A DNA stretch of 64,000 nt, taken from Cerioporus squamosus. Its lineage: Eukaryota; Basidiomycota; Agaricomycetes; Polyporales; Polyporaceae. Each line of letters starts with the position of its first letter. The stretch's first letter is position 1. The DNA is taken from assembly GCA_022592435.1 (NCBI GenBank), contig JABYQS010000054.1, positions 151,001-215,000 of the forward strand. The letters are read 5' to 3'. The notes beneath the pieces are model-generated. The model was not told the DNA's origin, ran no database searches, and saw nothing but the letters and a program-made list of their open reading frames with translations. The translations under genes were made by a program, and so were the position numbers. Positions 32,173-44,237 of this stretch are shown in pieces.

Positions 32173-33740
32173 TCAACACTCCGCCACGTCGAAGAAGAGG
32201 TCTCCTTCATCAGAGACCGGCGGACGTTCGAAGGCCAGGACAGTATGTCTGTCAACGTCGTCCGTATCGATGCCGTCGGAGCTTTGCGTGGAAGCCCTCC
32301 GGAGATTGAGCAACACCCGCGTGCAGAGCGCGCTATGTATCACCCGCAGCGGCCTAGAGAAGCCGACGATTGTCAGCGTGGAAGGGAAGGAAGCAGGGCA
32401 GCTCGAGGTTATGACCGGAGGAATGGTGATGACTGACATCTGCATGCAAGAAGACATCTCTTGCTGTGTTTGATAGTGTTCGGCTTTGTTAGCGTCCTCG
32501 CCCATATGAGGCATGTCGGTTCCAGACTTACTGGGGTAGACAGCATTACGAGAAGGTTAATGGTGGAGAGCACTGCCATGCGAGCCGCCATGTTAGCGGG
32601 CGAGATTGCTCGAAGAAATTCGACGCACCGAGCACGATGGCGAAAAACAGCGATCCTGTGTATAGGGTAGGTCAGAGTCCGACTCATGCCGCGATACGCT
32701 GCCCCGACTTACCATCGCGGTACATGGTCGCGAGCAACCTGCCTCTCATCAAGCCTTGATTGCATGATGAGAAATGGGTGAGGAACCCCGGAGACTATCG
32801 ATAGCACGCACACACCTTCGGGCTCCTGGTACCACTTCAGCACTGTCAGGAAGACGATCCCTGTCCCGACGCGAGGTCAACATAACGGGCTGAGGGCGTC
32901 ACATATAATAGTGAAGGGTTCACCTGTTTCTGCAAGGATCATGTACAAGTACGCAGGCCAGAGGTCTTGGTCTTGCGTGCTCGGAAGACATCCAGCGATG
33001 CGCAGCACATTGCTGTCCGGATCTAACCGTCCAAGATAGTGAAGTGAAGTTGTAAGCTTGGAGACTGCACAAGGCTACCTACATTCTGTATGGCTGACAG
33101 TTTCGTGCGTGATGAACAGTACGAGAGGCTACGAGACCAAGAGGCCATGAGTGACGTCTGGTGCTTGAATGGAACATTAACGTACCACCATCTCGAGAGC
33201 CGCTGCGATCAGCAGAGCAGAGACATACGGATTGAACTGCCAGAGCGCCATCGTCCTTGCCATCAGGATGACTTAATGGTCGGGAAGGTGGTCAGCATAT
33301 AGTATGCGTTTGGATCCGTCGGTAGACAACTGACACTCCGAGAACAGAATACCGGTTATATATGAATCTGCGAGGCCGGAGTCAGGCGATAGCGGTGAAG
33401 CTTCTGATGATATACATACACGCCAGCACCTGGTACTGTATAGCGCATGCTTTTGCGTCGTGAGTTAACAAATCCACTGATGGATATGAGTATGAGGTTC
33501 AAAACGCGGATGCATGAATTCTTACAGGTGATGCTAATGGAGGTGTCAAACAAAGGAGAGTATTTGTTGACGAGGAAGACGATCTTCATGATGTTCAACT
33601 TGTTGGGCCACACCAGTGCGACCTCCTCGGGAAGCGTTGATGTTATCTCGAGCAACTGTGCTGGTGAGTAAGATGAGGCAGTTCTACCAGAATGGCTGAC
33701 GCACCGACATGGTGCATGCAACGACTGGGTAGATACGATA
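32173..33740 (-). CDS. DUF6533 membrane protein (copy B), exon borders uncertain, possibly decayed
   Basis: Reading the minus strand, the signature exon is at about 33526-33660: QLLEITSTLPEEVALVW, then PNKLNIMKIVFLVNKYSPLF. Later pieces follow in order: DLLTHDAKACAIQ; ILMARTMALWQFNPYVSALL (about 33180-33275); CLPSTQDQDLWPAYLYMILAE (about 32930-32995); GIVFLTVLKWYQEPE; GSLFFAIVL; and, after an intron of about 56 nt, VLSTINLLVMLSTP. The last exon holds PLRVIHSALCTRVLLNLRRAS, a typical DUF6533 end, and a polar tail to a stop at 32173. The piece after ATACAG could not be joined without meeting a stop, so either a small exon is hidden or the gene is damaged. The first exon upstream of 33660 is also unclear. 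It is a paralogue of the gene at 34819 and diverges from it. Confidence 0.6.
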
Positions 33741-34818
33741 GACAGCCGCTATGTCAGTAGAGAAGGACCTTTATCATTTATTGTCGCTGACCTTTACTGT
33801 ACTGGAGGCATTCCAAGCATGCTAAGTTTAGTCCACATATATACAGAGTAGATAAAGCGTACCTTCGTTATGCTCAGGAGGTATAGTCCTTGGTACGCCG
33901 ACATGACGGACACTGCTCCGCGGGAGATAGCTCGCTCCTGAGAACGATTTGTGTAGGTCCCAGATTCGAGGTGGAAAGCATATGCCATGCTGGCTGGACA
34001 CTCATTCACGTACATATGCCTTCATATATGACAGCACGATTGGACCGGTAATGAATTCTACGGATGCCTGTGCACGACTGTGCTCGAGGACGGGAAGTTC
34101 GACGTCAGTTGCGAATCTTCGGCCACTGCCCGGCGTGTCGATATCGACGTGAAACACGGGGACGTACCTATCATTGCTACCTGGCTCAGACTGTGCTATC
34201 ACGGAGAATACTCAGCGCACCACCCTTGGCTCAATCACAGTTAACTCGACGGTCGAGACTCATCGGGCGCGTCAACGTGGTGGCTGGTGGCAGGAAGGCG
34301 ACATGAGCGCTTATGTATCCTTATGCCCGCTTACTTGCCGCTTACCTGCTCATCGTTGCTATGCCTTCTAATGACTTGCAGCGACACGGAATACGAATAT
34401 TTGAAGACTGGTCATGGATAAGTTAACAAAGTATCCGCTCCGATTCGTGAAAGCCGCCGGCGACAGGTTGAAACATGTCATGCGATTCCGAAAGGCCCGA
34501 CCCCGCGTGTCCCGCGTATGATGCACTGCACCATCGCGCAAGCTAAAGCAAACTCAGCTGGCAAGTTTTTATGTTGGCACCGATCTCTGTCCACAGACTG
34601 TGCAGGGATGATCGATGAGCGCCGCGCCGAGACAGAACCTCATTTCGATTGATGACGAGCGGCGGGCGGCGGTCGGGTACTGAGTCCCTACGCTCCATAG
34701 TGCCTCAAGTAGCGAGCGTGTCGCTCCTCGACGTCTTGCGACTCTCTCCTCCAGTTCATGTTTCTCCTCCGCCTTCCGGACTACTAGGCGGCCGAAGCGC
34801 TTCGAAGAGAGGACCTCG
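33741..34818. other. Intergenic between two divergent DUF6533 genes
   Basis: About 1.1 kb shared 5' region. It may contain the first exon of copy B and both promoters. No other coding frame is supported. Confidence 0.4.
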
Positions 34819-36265
34819 ATGCTCTCGAGTTGGCAGGCCAAGCCCATGTCGAACACGCCCGAACTCCTCCGAGACTCTATCCCGGACTCGCTGTACTTGT
34901 TGGATCTAACTAAGGTGCGTCGTGATTTACTGCATAATTGCGCCCGTATTCAAGCGACGTCCAATTCTCTAGGATTCTGTTCGTACGTCTCGCCTTGCTA
35001 ATCTACTAACGTGCGCATGCCTGAATTGGTCCCACTTGCGGTTACAGTGGTGACTCTGACGTACCTGGTGAGTCCACCCATAGACTGTGCCGTGGGAAGG
35101 CCAACTTGCTTAGCAGATTATGGATGTTGCGTCAACAATTGACGACGAGGTGGGGCGGAACTCCGAGAAATACCTCTGAACTGCCACTAACTAGGGACTT
35201 GGCCGTTAGGTCGAACTCGTGTGGCCGTCAGGCCTGACCTTCATGAAGGTCATCTTCCTGATCAACCGTTACACTCCATTTGCCGACTCAACGCTTGCCG
35301 TGTTTTGTGAGTGCCCGCTCTCCGTTAGTCACCAGGAGTCGGACCATTGACGTCCTTGCAGTAGTTCTGGGCGCACGTACCACTGAGGTATGCTGGCGCC
35401 TTCTGACTGCAGAATGGCTGACGGAATCCTGACTACCATAGGTATGCCGGAGCGTTTGGATCGCCATCATTAGCTTCTATATGCTCGGGTCATTTGCATC
35501 GGAGAGTACGTACTCTGCCTTTCGCAAGTAGGTGCTGGGCCTGAGGCCTGACCCTCCACACAGCCATCATCATCGTACGAACTCTGGCGATATGGAACTT
35601 TGACAAGGTCATCGTCGCGATTACAGCTTTTGTGACAGGCGGCGCCTTGGTGCGTCTCGGGGCGGTGACTCGCTCATACGATAGGCCATTCTCATATTCG
35701 GGCAGGTAGCGGCTCTAACGACCATGTCGCAATATATGCAGTCTATCCGCTGTCAGTGGCACTGTCACCTTTCTGCAGGCTTCCGAGTCAGTGCTCACAT
35801 GATGATGTTTTCTTGCTCTTACAGATCCGGATGACGACCTCATTGCAATAACCGGGTGTGTCATTGGCATCTCCGACCAGGAAGGCTGGACCCTCTTCAT
35901 CGTGGTGTTGATCATGGAGACCAGTACGTCGACGGTGTCCACTGCTTGCCTGTAATATGTATCGACAGGCTCATGCTGTATGCAGCACTCGTTGCTTTGA
36001 CCATCGTCAGGCATCTGCAGACGCGAAGTGGGTCGAATGCGCATCGTCAGCCGCTCGACATACTTAGCTAACTTCTGCTCACGACAGCTCGCGGTCGGAA
36101 GGCGGGCCCAGTTATGCATACCATATATCGCGACGGTTTGTCCAGTATCCCTCTTCTCGGGCTGTACATGTCTAACACCGACTTGACACACGACAAGGCT
36201 TGTTCTTCTACGCCATCATGCTGGGTTTCTCGATCGCAAACTTCGTTTGTATGATGGCTGCTCCG
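34819..36265 (+). CDS. DUF6533 membrane protein (copy C), 3' end not found
   Basis: Exons with matching phases: 34819..34914, 34973..34982 (10 nt), 35048..35067, 35117..35149, 35210..35306, 35362..35387, 35442..35505, 35564..35649. These read LYLLDLTK, DSVLVTLTYL, IMDVASTIDDEVELVWPSG, TFMKVIFLINRYTPFADS, LVLGARTTE, VCRSVWIAIISFYMLGSF and IIIVRTLAIWNFDKVIVAI, a clear DUF6533 series. Later pieces at 35825..35923 (ITGCVIGISDQEGWTLFIVV), 35986..36027 (LVALTIVRHLQTR) and 36198..36265 (LFFYAIMLGFSIANFVCMMA) continue the family, with one unresolved joint at 35700-35820. The usual ending (a conserved Leu/Arg helix like PLRVIHS in copy B) is not found. Instead the sequence enters the GATGCATC motif cluster at 36303. 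The start may be 34846 instead. The protein is probably truncated at its 3' end. Confidence 0.62.
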
Positions 36266-37662
36266 GTGAGAAGACTCGCCTTTCATGGAGCAGCTTCAGT
36301 TCGGTGGATGCATCCACCTCGGATAGCCACCAGTGAACAGATGCATTGTCCGATATGGAAATATCGATGCATCCATCAATTACAGATTAGATACGTGCAG
36401 AGTACGCGCGAGAGGTAACAATGCGAAAGTTGTCATGTTCGCAAAAGACAAGGGTCGATGTTTGCGAACGAGACAATCAGCATACCAGCAAATGTAGAAA
36501 AACACGATTTCAAGCGATGTCCATATACCAGTCAGTTGGGCAACTGGGAGCACAAGGGGAAGGTAGGTACGAGGAGCCGGCGATAAGAATCAGCATTCTG
36601 ATACAGATCGACAGGTGGAAGATGACATACCAATATGTTATCCACCACGAGTCCCATCGCGATGGATGCATCCAGCCGACGCATGCATCTCGGCACGACG
36701 CGGATGCATCCTGCGGTTTGGATGCATCTGCACCACCGCGACCTCCTGGCCGACCTGTGTCCGACGCAATGGCAAGCGCTGTCTGATGCCTTGCAAGATA
36801 TCAGCACGTAGGTAACCTTGCGGAGAAGGAGGATGGACATACGTCAATTGGAGTGATTTCCCAAACTATCGGTTCTGAGATGCCAGTGCAAGAAGAAACT
36901 AAGATGAGTGACGACGTCCAATACGTAAGAGGACGCGAACCTAGCAATTCAAGTCCACGGAAGACGATCACCCCGGCAAAAAGTCCGTGAGAGAGAAGTC
37001 CGAGAGTGCACTAACACAAAGATCGCACTCGGGTGGTTATGTAAACAAGTCTACTTATTGCCACAGACGCACGTAACAGCGCCCTTCGTACACACAACGC
37101 ACGGGGATACACAGCGTTCCGTGTGGAAGTAGCACAAGAAGGGAAGCAGTACGGGCGACAGGGCTATGCAGAGCGAACAGAGTCGAAAATTTCACGGCGA
37201 GTGACGATGAATCATGACGACGGACGCAGTCCGGCGTCAGCACATGATCATAACAGGGTAGAAGTAACGCAAACGGTAAAGGCAGGGTGCAACGATGACG
37301 AATGGGTAGCGTAAATGGACCGGCCAGGAGAAGATAAGAACTAAGAGGCAGCCTCAACAGCAAAATTGGGATCAAACGGTCGGACGTCCAGTGAACGACC
37401 AACGGAGTGAAGGAGGTTGGGGTGCAAACAGAGCGGGTTTGTTCCGATGTTTGTTTTGGGGGAAGAGTACGGGGGTGGGGGGTGGCACTGAGTGAATGGA
37501 AACGTACAATTGTTCATGTGCATGCGGACAACTCAATCGCGGGCCACCTCCTTGCCCTTGCGGCTCATCTTCCGAAAGGCACCACCGTCCTGATCTTCCT
37601 TGGAGGTGCCCGCGATGGGTGTACCTTGGCGGGGACCACGGATGCTCGTGCCAGCAGGGTGA
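36266..37662. other. Noncoding boundary region with GATGCATC motif cluster
   Basis: It contains the first GATGCATC cluster (36303-36728) and then about 0.9 kb with no supported gene up to the stop of the first element gene at 37663. It is the left flank of the mobile-element block. Confidence 0.4.
36303..36728. repeat. Cluster of palindromic GGATGCATCC-like motifs (left)
   Basis: Copies: a perfect 16 bp palindrome GGTGGATGCATCCACC at 36303-36318, AGATGCATT at 36339, CGATGCATCC at 36365, the 12 bp palindrome TGGATGCATCCA at 36663-36674, CATGCATC near 36682, GGATGCATCC at 36702-36711 and GGATGCATC at 36720-36728. The same motif recurs in a second cluster at 53730-53938, beyond the mobile-element genes. 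Confidence 0.75.
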
Positions 37663-40600
37663 CTAGCCTCCTTGTCTCCGTCCTCCACTGTCGATTCCGT
37701 CGTCCTCCCCGCAGGTGTATGCCGGCCACAATGGCTCCTCAGCGTGTGTGATCGCCTTGCCAAACTCCAGACAGCGCGTTACCTCGGGAAGGCGGACGAG
37801 CAGTGTGTGCTGGTCGAATTCGGAAACGGTGAACATCGTGGTGAAGTCATGCCCCACCCAAGTCGACGATGTGAAGTTCCACACAAGGAACGTGTGCACT
37901 CGAAGGCCTCCCAAAGCGGTGTATATGGCAGGTCGATCGGAAAGACGAACCTCCGTCTCGCCAGTGTTCATCGACAGCAACACTCGACGCGGACGTCCGC
38001 CATTCTGTCCAATGAAGGTCATTGAGATGTAAGACATAACGGATGTCGGGGGACTCACCACAGTCCAGATGAACACAGTGCAGTACCACACCTCGGCCTC
38101 ATCCAGATTGTGCGTCCAAGGCGTTTGAACGGCGGCATCCACCGACTCCTCGACGTACAGAGTGCGTCCGTCTTCCGCGACATCGTCCAGGTCGGGGTCT
38201 TCAGAGGCGTCGCTACCAATCTCGCTGATTTGCCCAACACCGTCGTGCGCGTCAAAGCCAGATTCGTCGCCGGATTCTCCGTCTCCAGAGAACATATCGT
38301 CTACTTCGCTGGCATCCTCGTCGTTGGCATGCTTGGCGTCGCCTTTGGTCTCGGCAAGAAGCCCAGTGGGGACGGAGTCGCCGTCGGAGGTGTGTCCCTG
38401 TGCGCTCTGATGACTAGCGGAGCCCGCCACACCTTGCTTCCTGGTAGACGGCGGGACGAGCTTGTCGTCGTCCCACTCGTCATCGCTGTCCCAAGGAGCT
38501 CTACCAGTCTCCATCTCTTCTACCATCATGCAACAGGCGAGGCGGCAAGACGGGTCGTACAACATATTGACCCCGGGCCCGTGTGAGGTGGTACGGAGGC
38601 GCGATTGCGACCGTGGCAGTGCACGAAGGTGACGAGCACGTGCGAGAGGCGCGAGGGCGTCGTCGGAATGGTTGGATGGCTGGAGTGCCGGCAAGTCCTG
38701 GTCCTCGTCACCAGGCTTGTCAAAATGCGATGGGTCAAGCGACGGGGTGCATGCAGGACTGGGGCCATGGGAGGCTGGTTCGACGTCATAGTTTTCTTTG
38801 TTGCTGGAACCCAAGGTTGACTGCCCCGGGACATTATCGAGGTCGGATGAGGGCGCGGGGTCGGACGAAGGTGCACGGATATGCTGATGAGGTCGAGCGG
38901 CTTGGCTGGCGTCTGGGTCTCGCACTCCGCTGATAGGTGCGCCGTGGTGGTCGGGTCCCGGAGGTGCACATTGTGGCTTGCGCATATGAAAGACGCCATC
39001 ACAAAGCTGAGCGAGGGATGTCGTAGCGACAGCATCCATGTGGCGAGCGCGTGAGCCGTGCACGGCAGAGGGGTGTGTGGTGAGAGATGCGTTGGTGGCC
39101 TGACCGGCAGTCACGGCCTCGCGTTCGGTGTGTTCCGCCACTCTCGGGGTGCGTACCACGTCGCCGTTACTCTTGCGCACTGGACAGGGCTTCGGTTTGG
39201 AAGGTGTTTTGGCAGCATCTCCGCGGGTCCCACTTCCATTGCTTTGCGTGCGAGTGGCGGTGAGCACCTCGTCGACGACCTCGCGCTTGACTTGCACAGT
39301 GGGGTTGGCGCGCTGATGTTTGGCTTTCGGACGCGGAGGCTCGTCGGAGCTTATCGAGATCACACTCGCGATGGACGGTGCCCGACAGCGCTTTTGGAGG
39401 ATGTTATTCGAAGATCGCGGCTGTAGGATGATCATGAGTGCGTGTTCTTCACACCAAATTTGAGCATCACGCTTACCTGAGTACTCGGCGGTGGAGTTTC
39501 GGTAAATGACGGCGAGCGACCACGCTGGTGGAGCACAGTGTTCGCCTCACGAGCGACCTTGTGGGCTGGGATCAGGTACCGTCCAATTGCATGATCGTAG
39601 TAGAGACTTACCCAACTGTCAGCACGGTTCTCGGGATTGGTAACCTCGTTTCCTCTTTCGCTATGTTTTTCTGAACCGGTCTGCCGTTCTGCTCAATCAC
39701 ATCGTCGCAGAAGGAGCCAGATAGCACGCACCTTGCACTTCACCTGTCCTCCTGCCCCCTCTCCATTAGCATGGGCCCGCTTCGGTCCTTCGTCGTCGAG
39801 CTTGTTGAAGTCGAGGGCCGTTGGCAGTGGGAAAGGGCGCAGATGGCGTAGACGTGCCGCTGGGGTTGGAGTGTCGATTGGAGAAGAGCTCTGCGCCGTA
39901 ACGACGTCCTGTAAGGATTCACACTCGACATCGGATTCCCGGATCACTTGATAACACATACCTTGGTTGTAGCCTTGGATGTGACCGACGCTTCACCAAG
40001 CCAGTCCGCCTGGAGGATGGTCAGGCAACAGATGAAACCTTGGAGCATTGTGGACGCACCGCTTGTTGTTGAAGACAAGCAGCTTGACGCATGCGGTTTG
40101 ATGTCTGCTGAGGGTCAGCGACATGGATGAGGACATGAATCAATGGCACGTACATTGGCGGGTCGAGCCGGTGGGCCTGAGTGCCTGTCTGTGGACTGGC
40201 TGGTGGACTGAGAAGCTGGTGCATTGGACAATGTGTTGGCCGTTTTGGTGGATTCTGGAGTGGCATCGGTCTCCGCGTCCCAGAGGCTCTTCTGTAGGTT
40301 GATAGCGACCTCCCGGTCACATTCCAGTTGTGTCTGAGACGTCGACGTCCGAACCGAGGTTGCCGAAGAATTGTTGGCGACATCCAGAGTCATTCGAGAA
40401 GACGAAGGCTGCATGGCGAGTCGCGTCAGTGTGGAAATCACAATGGTATATTGCCTAAACAGAGACGAACCTGAGGAGGGGGAGTAGATTCCCAACCACA
40501 CTCGTCATCCTGCTGTACCAGCTGCTGGGCGGCTTTGGCCTCGGCCACAGCCTCCTCGAGGGCCTTTGTGGCTACCGCGAGGCGCAACTGCACGTCAGGG

Positions 40601-41117
40601 TTGCCGGGCTTGCGATCGGCCTCGCGTTGAGCGCGGTCGGCCTCACGCTGCGCCTTGGCAGCCGCTCGCGCTGTGAGATCAGCCGTGCGTTGTCGTTCGA
40701 TGGCGGCGACTTGGTTTTTGGGGACGAGCGGTTGGAGGGGCACCTTGAAATACGTGCACTTGACCGGTGAGCCGTCGTAGTTCTTGACAGTATGCGTGCA
40801 CTTCGGATGACGAGATATCAGGAAGGACTCGTTACCGCTGCGGGATAGATACGACTTACAGTCTGATACCATTTTGCAGCCAACCTCTTGCTGAAACCGA
40901 GCCTCGTCACGACGGTTCCGACGGAACCGCACTCGGGGCAGTGCGAGATGTCAGCCGGCTTGCGATGCAAAGCCCCCTTCCGACACTTGTTCCTCAGGGC
41001 TTCGGAGTATTCCTCGCGAGCTCCCTTCGGTTCAACCTGCCGGTGTTTGTTACGCTCGCGGCGAACGGGTCCAGTCTTGTTGCCAGCGACCTGGCGTGCA
41101 GGGAGTGCGTGAGGCAT
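37663..41117 (-). CDS. Companion gene 1: large Cys-containing, acidic protein, function unknown
   Basis: Model: complement(join(37663..38004,38059..39420,39477..39629,39732..39908,39962..40009,40060..40104,40154..40408,40471..40837,40885..41117)), 993 aa. All joints keep phase, but the first intron (47 nt) is a best guess. The N-terminus is basic with HCPECGS (residues 59-65), then HPKCTHTVKNYDGSPVKC, a possible zinc-binding unit. An Ala/Glu/Arg helix follows (AQREADRAQREADRK). Short exons encode ADWLGEASVTSKATTK and NRADSWVSLYYDHAIGRYL, then IPAHKVAREANTVLHQRGRS. The 454-codon exon is low-complexity with acidic patches. The end (GGLRVHTFLVWNFTSSTWVG, then TTMFTVSEFDQHTLLVRLPE) looks like a folded domain. 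I recognise no named family. The frame is intact over nine exons, unlike the neighbouring transposase. The 54 nt intron at 38005-38058 has no stop, so it could also be retained. Confidence 0.68.
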
Positions 41118-41725
41118 TGCGGGGGGTTATCTCGAAAGATGAGCGAAAGCAGGGGTTGTCGAAGAGCAGCGGATGAGAGGATGTGAGAGAGGGAAACATG
41201 AAGACGAGGAAGGTCGCTCTGGGCGCGCAATTTTTTTTCTGGGAGGGCGATCGCTGGAAAAAAGGGAACAAAATGGGAGGGGGTCGTCGGCGGGTGCCCT
41301 GAACTGAAATGTCCTCCGCCGGCCGGAATGGGGGCCGCTCCGTCGGACGAGTCTCGGATACGACTCAGATGCGCTAGGTATGCGGTCATTGGGCTGCGAG
41401 ATTATGATCGAGTCCAGCTGGGCGGAAGGTAGTGAAAGGTGGGTAGACTTTACATGAGGGACTCTGCTGACATGGTGTACATCTGGCAACAGGGTGACAT
41501 TACTCAAGTGACTACCTCTACGGAAGGGCGCAGATTTTATGTATGTGGTAGCAGTACCGTTACCTGCGCTTCTTGGACCTCTGTGTGTCGTCCGCGAGGC
41601 CCTCGTCGCGATCCTTCCTTTTGCCTCTATTCTTGCCGTCGTGAAGGTACTTCGCCGCACACATATCACTGGCGAATTAGTGTTAGATCCCACGGCATGA
41701 CCGATTCTGATGACAGACAAAGGAC
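41118..41725. other. Intergenic between companion genes 1 and 2
   Basis: It probably holds the promoter of companion gene 1 and the 3' flank of gene 2. No supported frame. Confidence 0.4.
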
Positions 41726-43967
41726 TCACGGACTATCTCCAGTGATGCGCGCGGTCCGCTTGGAGATGCGCCCAGTTCGAGTCACCACGGGCGGATCGTG
41801 ACGAGTGGGCTTCAATTTTGCGGGCTCGCCCTTCGGTTTTGCGGCCGGGGTCTGAGCATTCACCCTAGTCTGCACTTTCTTCGAGGACTTCGCAACCGCG
41901 GCCTTCTTGGGCTTGGGTGCGGTCTTCCGCGGCTTCGTCACCATATTCTCCGCTGCCTGTGGCGGGTCTGGGACCTTGTTCTCCTGCTGCGACTTGTTGT
42001 TGTGGCTCTGGCGACCCCCAATGCGCTTGGCAGGTTCCCTGGCACATGGGGTATGAACGATGAGCGAGGTTAATATACGTCAATGCTGCTCACTGGTTTG
42101 GGACGACGGTCTCATCGCCACTTTTCGGTTCTGGCTGGGTGGGTGCGCCTGTTCCTTTGCTAGGTTTCGGCGCGCGTTTCGCGTGGCTCTGCGCTGGGGG
42201 GGATTTTCGGGGAGAACAAGCGCGCTGCATAAGATAGTCAGTCTGGTTGGCCAATGGCAACGAAAAGATAGTACGCACGGTACTAGGGGGGGCACGAGCG
42301 CGACTCTTGGACGCCCCAGGGAGGCCACCATCTGGGATACAGAACCGGGCAAATCGCGATCTGTATCAAACTCGCTGTCACTGGCGTCGAGTTCTGGGGC
42401 ACGCGGCGGTGATGGAGACGTCCCGTTGCGTGCAAGAGGCACAGCTGCGGAGTCAGCGTCCGGCTCTGCACTGGCTAGTGAATTCGGGGGGTGCGATGTC
42501 CGCTCCTCTGGCAACGTCGGACCTGATCCACCACCATGATCGTGAGCGTGCAGAGTCAAGCTCGGAGGAGAGGGCGATGCTGCTGGCGTAAACGCAGGAT
42601 GAGGCGAAGGGAGGATGGTCTGCTGAAACACCGGGTTGTTGTCATCCATGTCGACAAGAGGCGTCTTTCGCTCCGGGATGTCTTTGGAACCACCTCCACC
42701 TGCCTCGGCAGAGAGAGGTAGAGGTTGCTCCCCGGCCCGTGCAGGCTGCATGGTAGGGACCGGAGGATTAGGGCCCCGGAAGGGGACTGAATGTCCTGCA
42801 ATCAGATACTTCAGAGGGTCTTCTGGGGGTCCAGACTACCAAGACTTACTCGCAACATCAGCAACGTGGGCCCCCTCTGGAGGTACAGGGGCTGAGACAA
42901 AGTGAATGAGCTGGGATGTGGTGTACAGGCATAAGATCACGTACCATCGAAGATGTCGCCTAGCCACTTCGAGAACGTAAGACGAATATATGTCGTGGAT
43001 GTGCCAAACTCTCGAGCGAGCCGCTCCTCGAACGTGAGTCCGAAACGGTCCTTTCCTGTGGAGGGACTGGGGGAACTCAGTTGCGCGCGAAGATTTTGAG
43101 GAAGGCTGACTCACAAGGTACCAACCAACTCGCCGTGCTCATCTAGCCCACCCAAGACACACATCCCCACCCAGCCCGACTGTCGCTGCCAAGTCTGTTG
43201 GGTGCGCTCTACGACATGAGGCATTTCCTCAGCGTGTCTGCAACGAATCAGGATGAGTTCGAGTACATGCATGAGTTCGAGAACATGCAGGTACATGGTA
43301 CGACTCACTTCGCCCGACGGATCTCGCGCTGCGGGTCACTCTCGTAGATGGCGCGCTTGGCCTCCGCTTGCGCCGTAAACTGTGCCAGGTCTGTCGCCGG
43401 CAAGTGATCAAAGGCCTGCTTGAGTTCCTGATTGTACTTCCGCATGACTTCGTTGCGCGGTGTGGCAGAGTCGTAAGGCATCTTAGGCTTGGTTGGGTGC
43501 TGGCTCTGCTGGAATTCGCGGTACGGGTTGGAGTTGGCGGCCAACGGAGCCGGGGGACTGCTAGTGTTCTCGTCGTCACCGGCTGCTGACTTCTTGCGAC
43601 GCGAAAAGTTGATGCTGTGCCGTTTGAAGATGCCCAATATGCGCTGATACTTCCTCTGAATGGCGGCTCTCGAGTGACCAGAGAAGTTACTCACCTCACC
43701 TATCTTCTTCAACCGCTCTTGCCGTTCCTCGTCGCTCTCCGCTGTCAACCTCCTCGCGGACTTCTTGTTCTTCCGCCTCTCGATGAACTCGGCTTCAGTC
43801 TCCCCAGGTAGGTGGCCGCTAAACTGCTGCAAGTACAGCTCTTCCACGCGTCGAGCAGCGCGTGTCATCGCGCCGTGAGTCCCATTGTTGATACTGCGAA
43901 TCTCGGCGGAGACGCGCATGGCTTCAATGAAGTCTGCTTCATCGTCGCGCAGTCGTGTGGCTCCCAT
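41726..43967 (-). CDS. Companion gene 2: protein with WVG...GGLDEHGEL and basic tail, function unknown
   Basis: Model: complement(join(41726..42038,42094..42224,42284..42795,42850..42891,42945..43055,43122..43237,43309..43967)), 627 aa, every phase consistent. The first exon is helical and charged (LRDDEADFIEAMRVSAEIRS, then RRVEELYLQQFSGHLPGETE, then RRKNKKSARRLTAESDEERQ). Compact conserved-looking blocks follow: ATPRNEVMRKYNQELKQAFD, then ERTQQTWQRQSGWVGMCVLG with GLDEHGELVG, then KDRFGLTFEERLAREFG and TFSKWLGDIFD. A Pro/Ser-rich linker leads to a Lys/Ala/Pro-rich basic end (KPRKTAPKPKKAAVAKSSKK, ending near RISKRTARITG), which suggests nucleic-acid binding. I know of no assigned function. 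Gene order and orientation match companion genes 1 and 3, with 270 bp to gene 3 and about 600 bp to gene 1. Confidence 0.72.
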
Positions 43968-44237
43968 GGTGGATCTGCACAGAATGTCACCAACTCGCAA
44001 GCTTGGGGACTATGAGATACGCACCTTTGGCCACAGAGCTCACAGCAGGCAAATTGGAGGTGCACGGTTAGAGGCCAGTCACAAAGCGTGAAGTCCGACC
44101 ACCCCTGGGACGTTGGGCAGAGCGCGCGGGCGGCGCCGGCGACGGGATAAAAAATCTCACATTACTGCAGCTCCGAGCGTAAACATACAAGCAGGTGTCG
44201 ATCACTACCATATAACTGGTCACCGAAAGGAACAGGA

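Noticed and set aside
31624..32436. 270-codon plus-strand open frame
   Set aside because: It runs antisense over the last exon of DUF6533 copy B, whose minus-strand reading has family motifs; the plus frame has none.
36300..36740. CRISPR-like array
   Set aside because: The repeated unit is a short palindrome with irregular spacing in a eukaryotic genome; there is no repeat-spacer regularity.
38110..38586. Plus-strand frame of 158 codons with hydrophobic stretches
   Set aside because: Antisense to the intact large exon of companion gene 1.
37663..39435. 590-codon ORF as a stand-alone gene starting at 39435
   Set aside because: A preceding exon joins it in phase across a good GTAAGC..CTACAG intron, and the nine-exon model is coherent, so the ATG at 39435 lies inside an intron.
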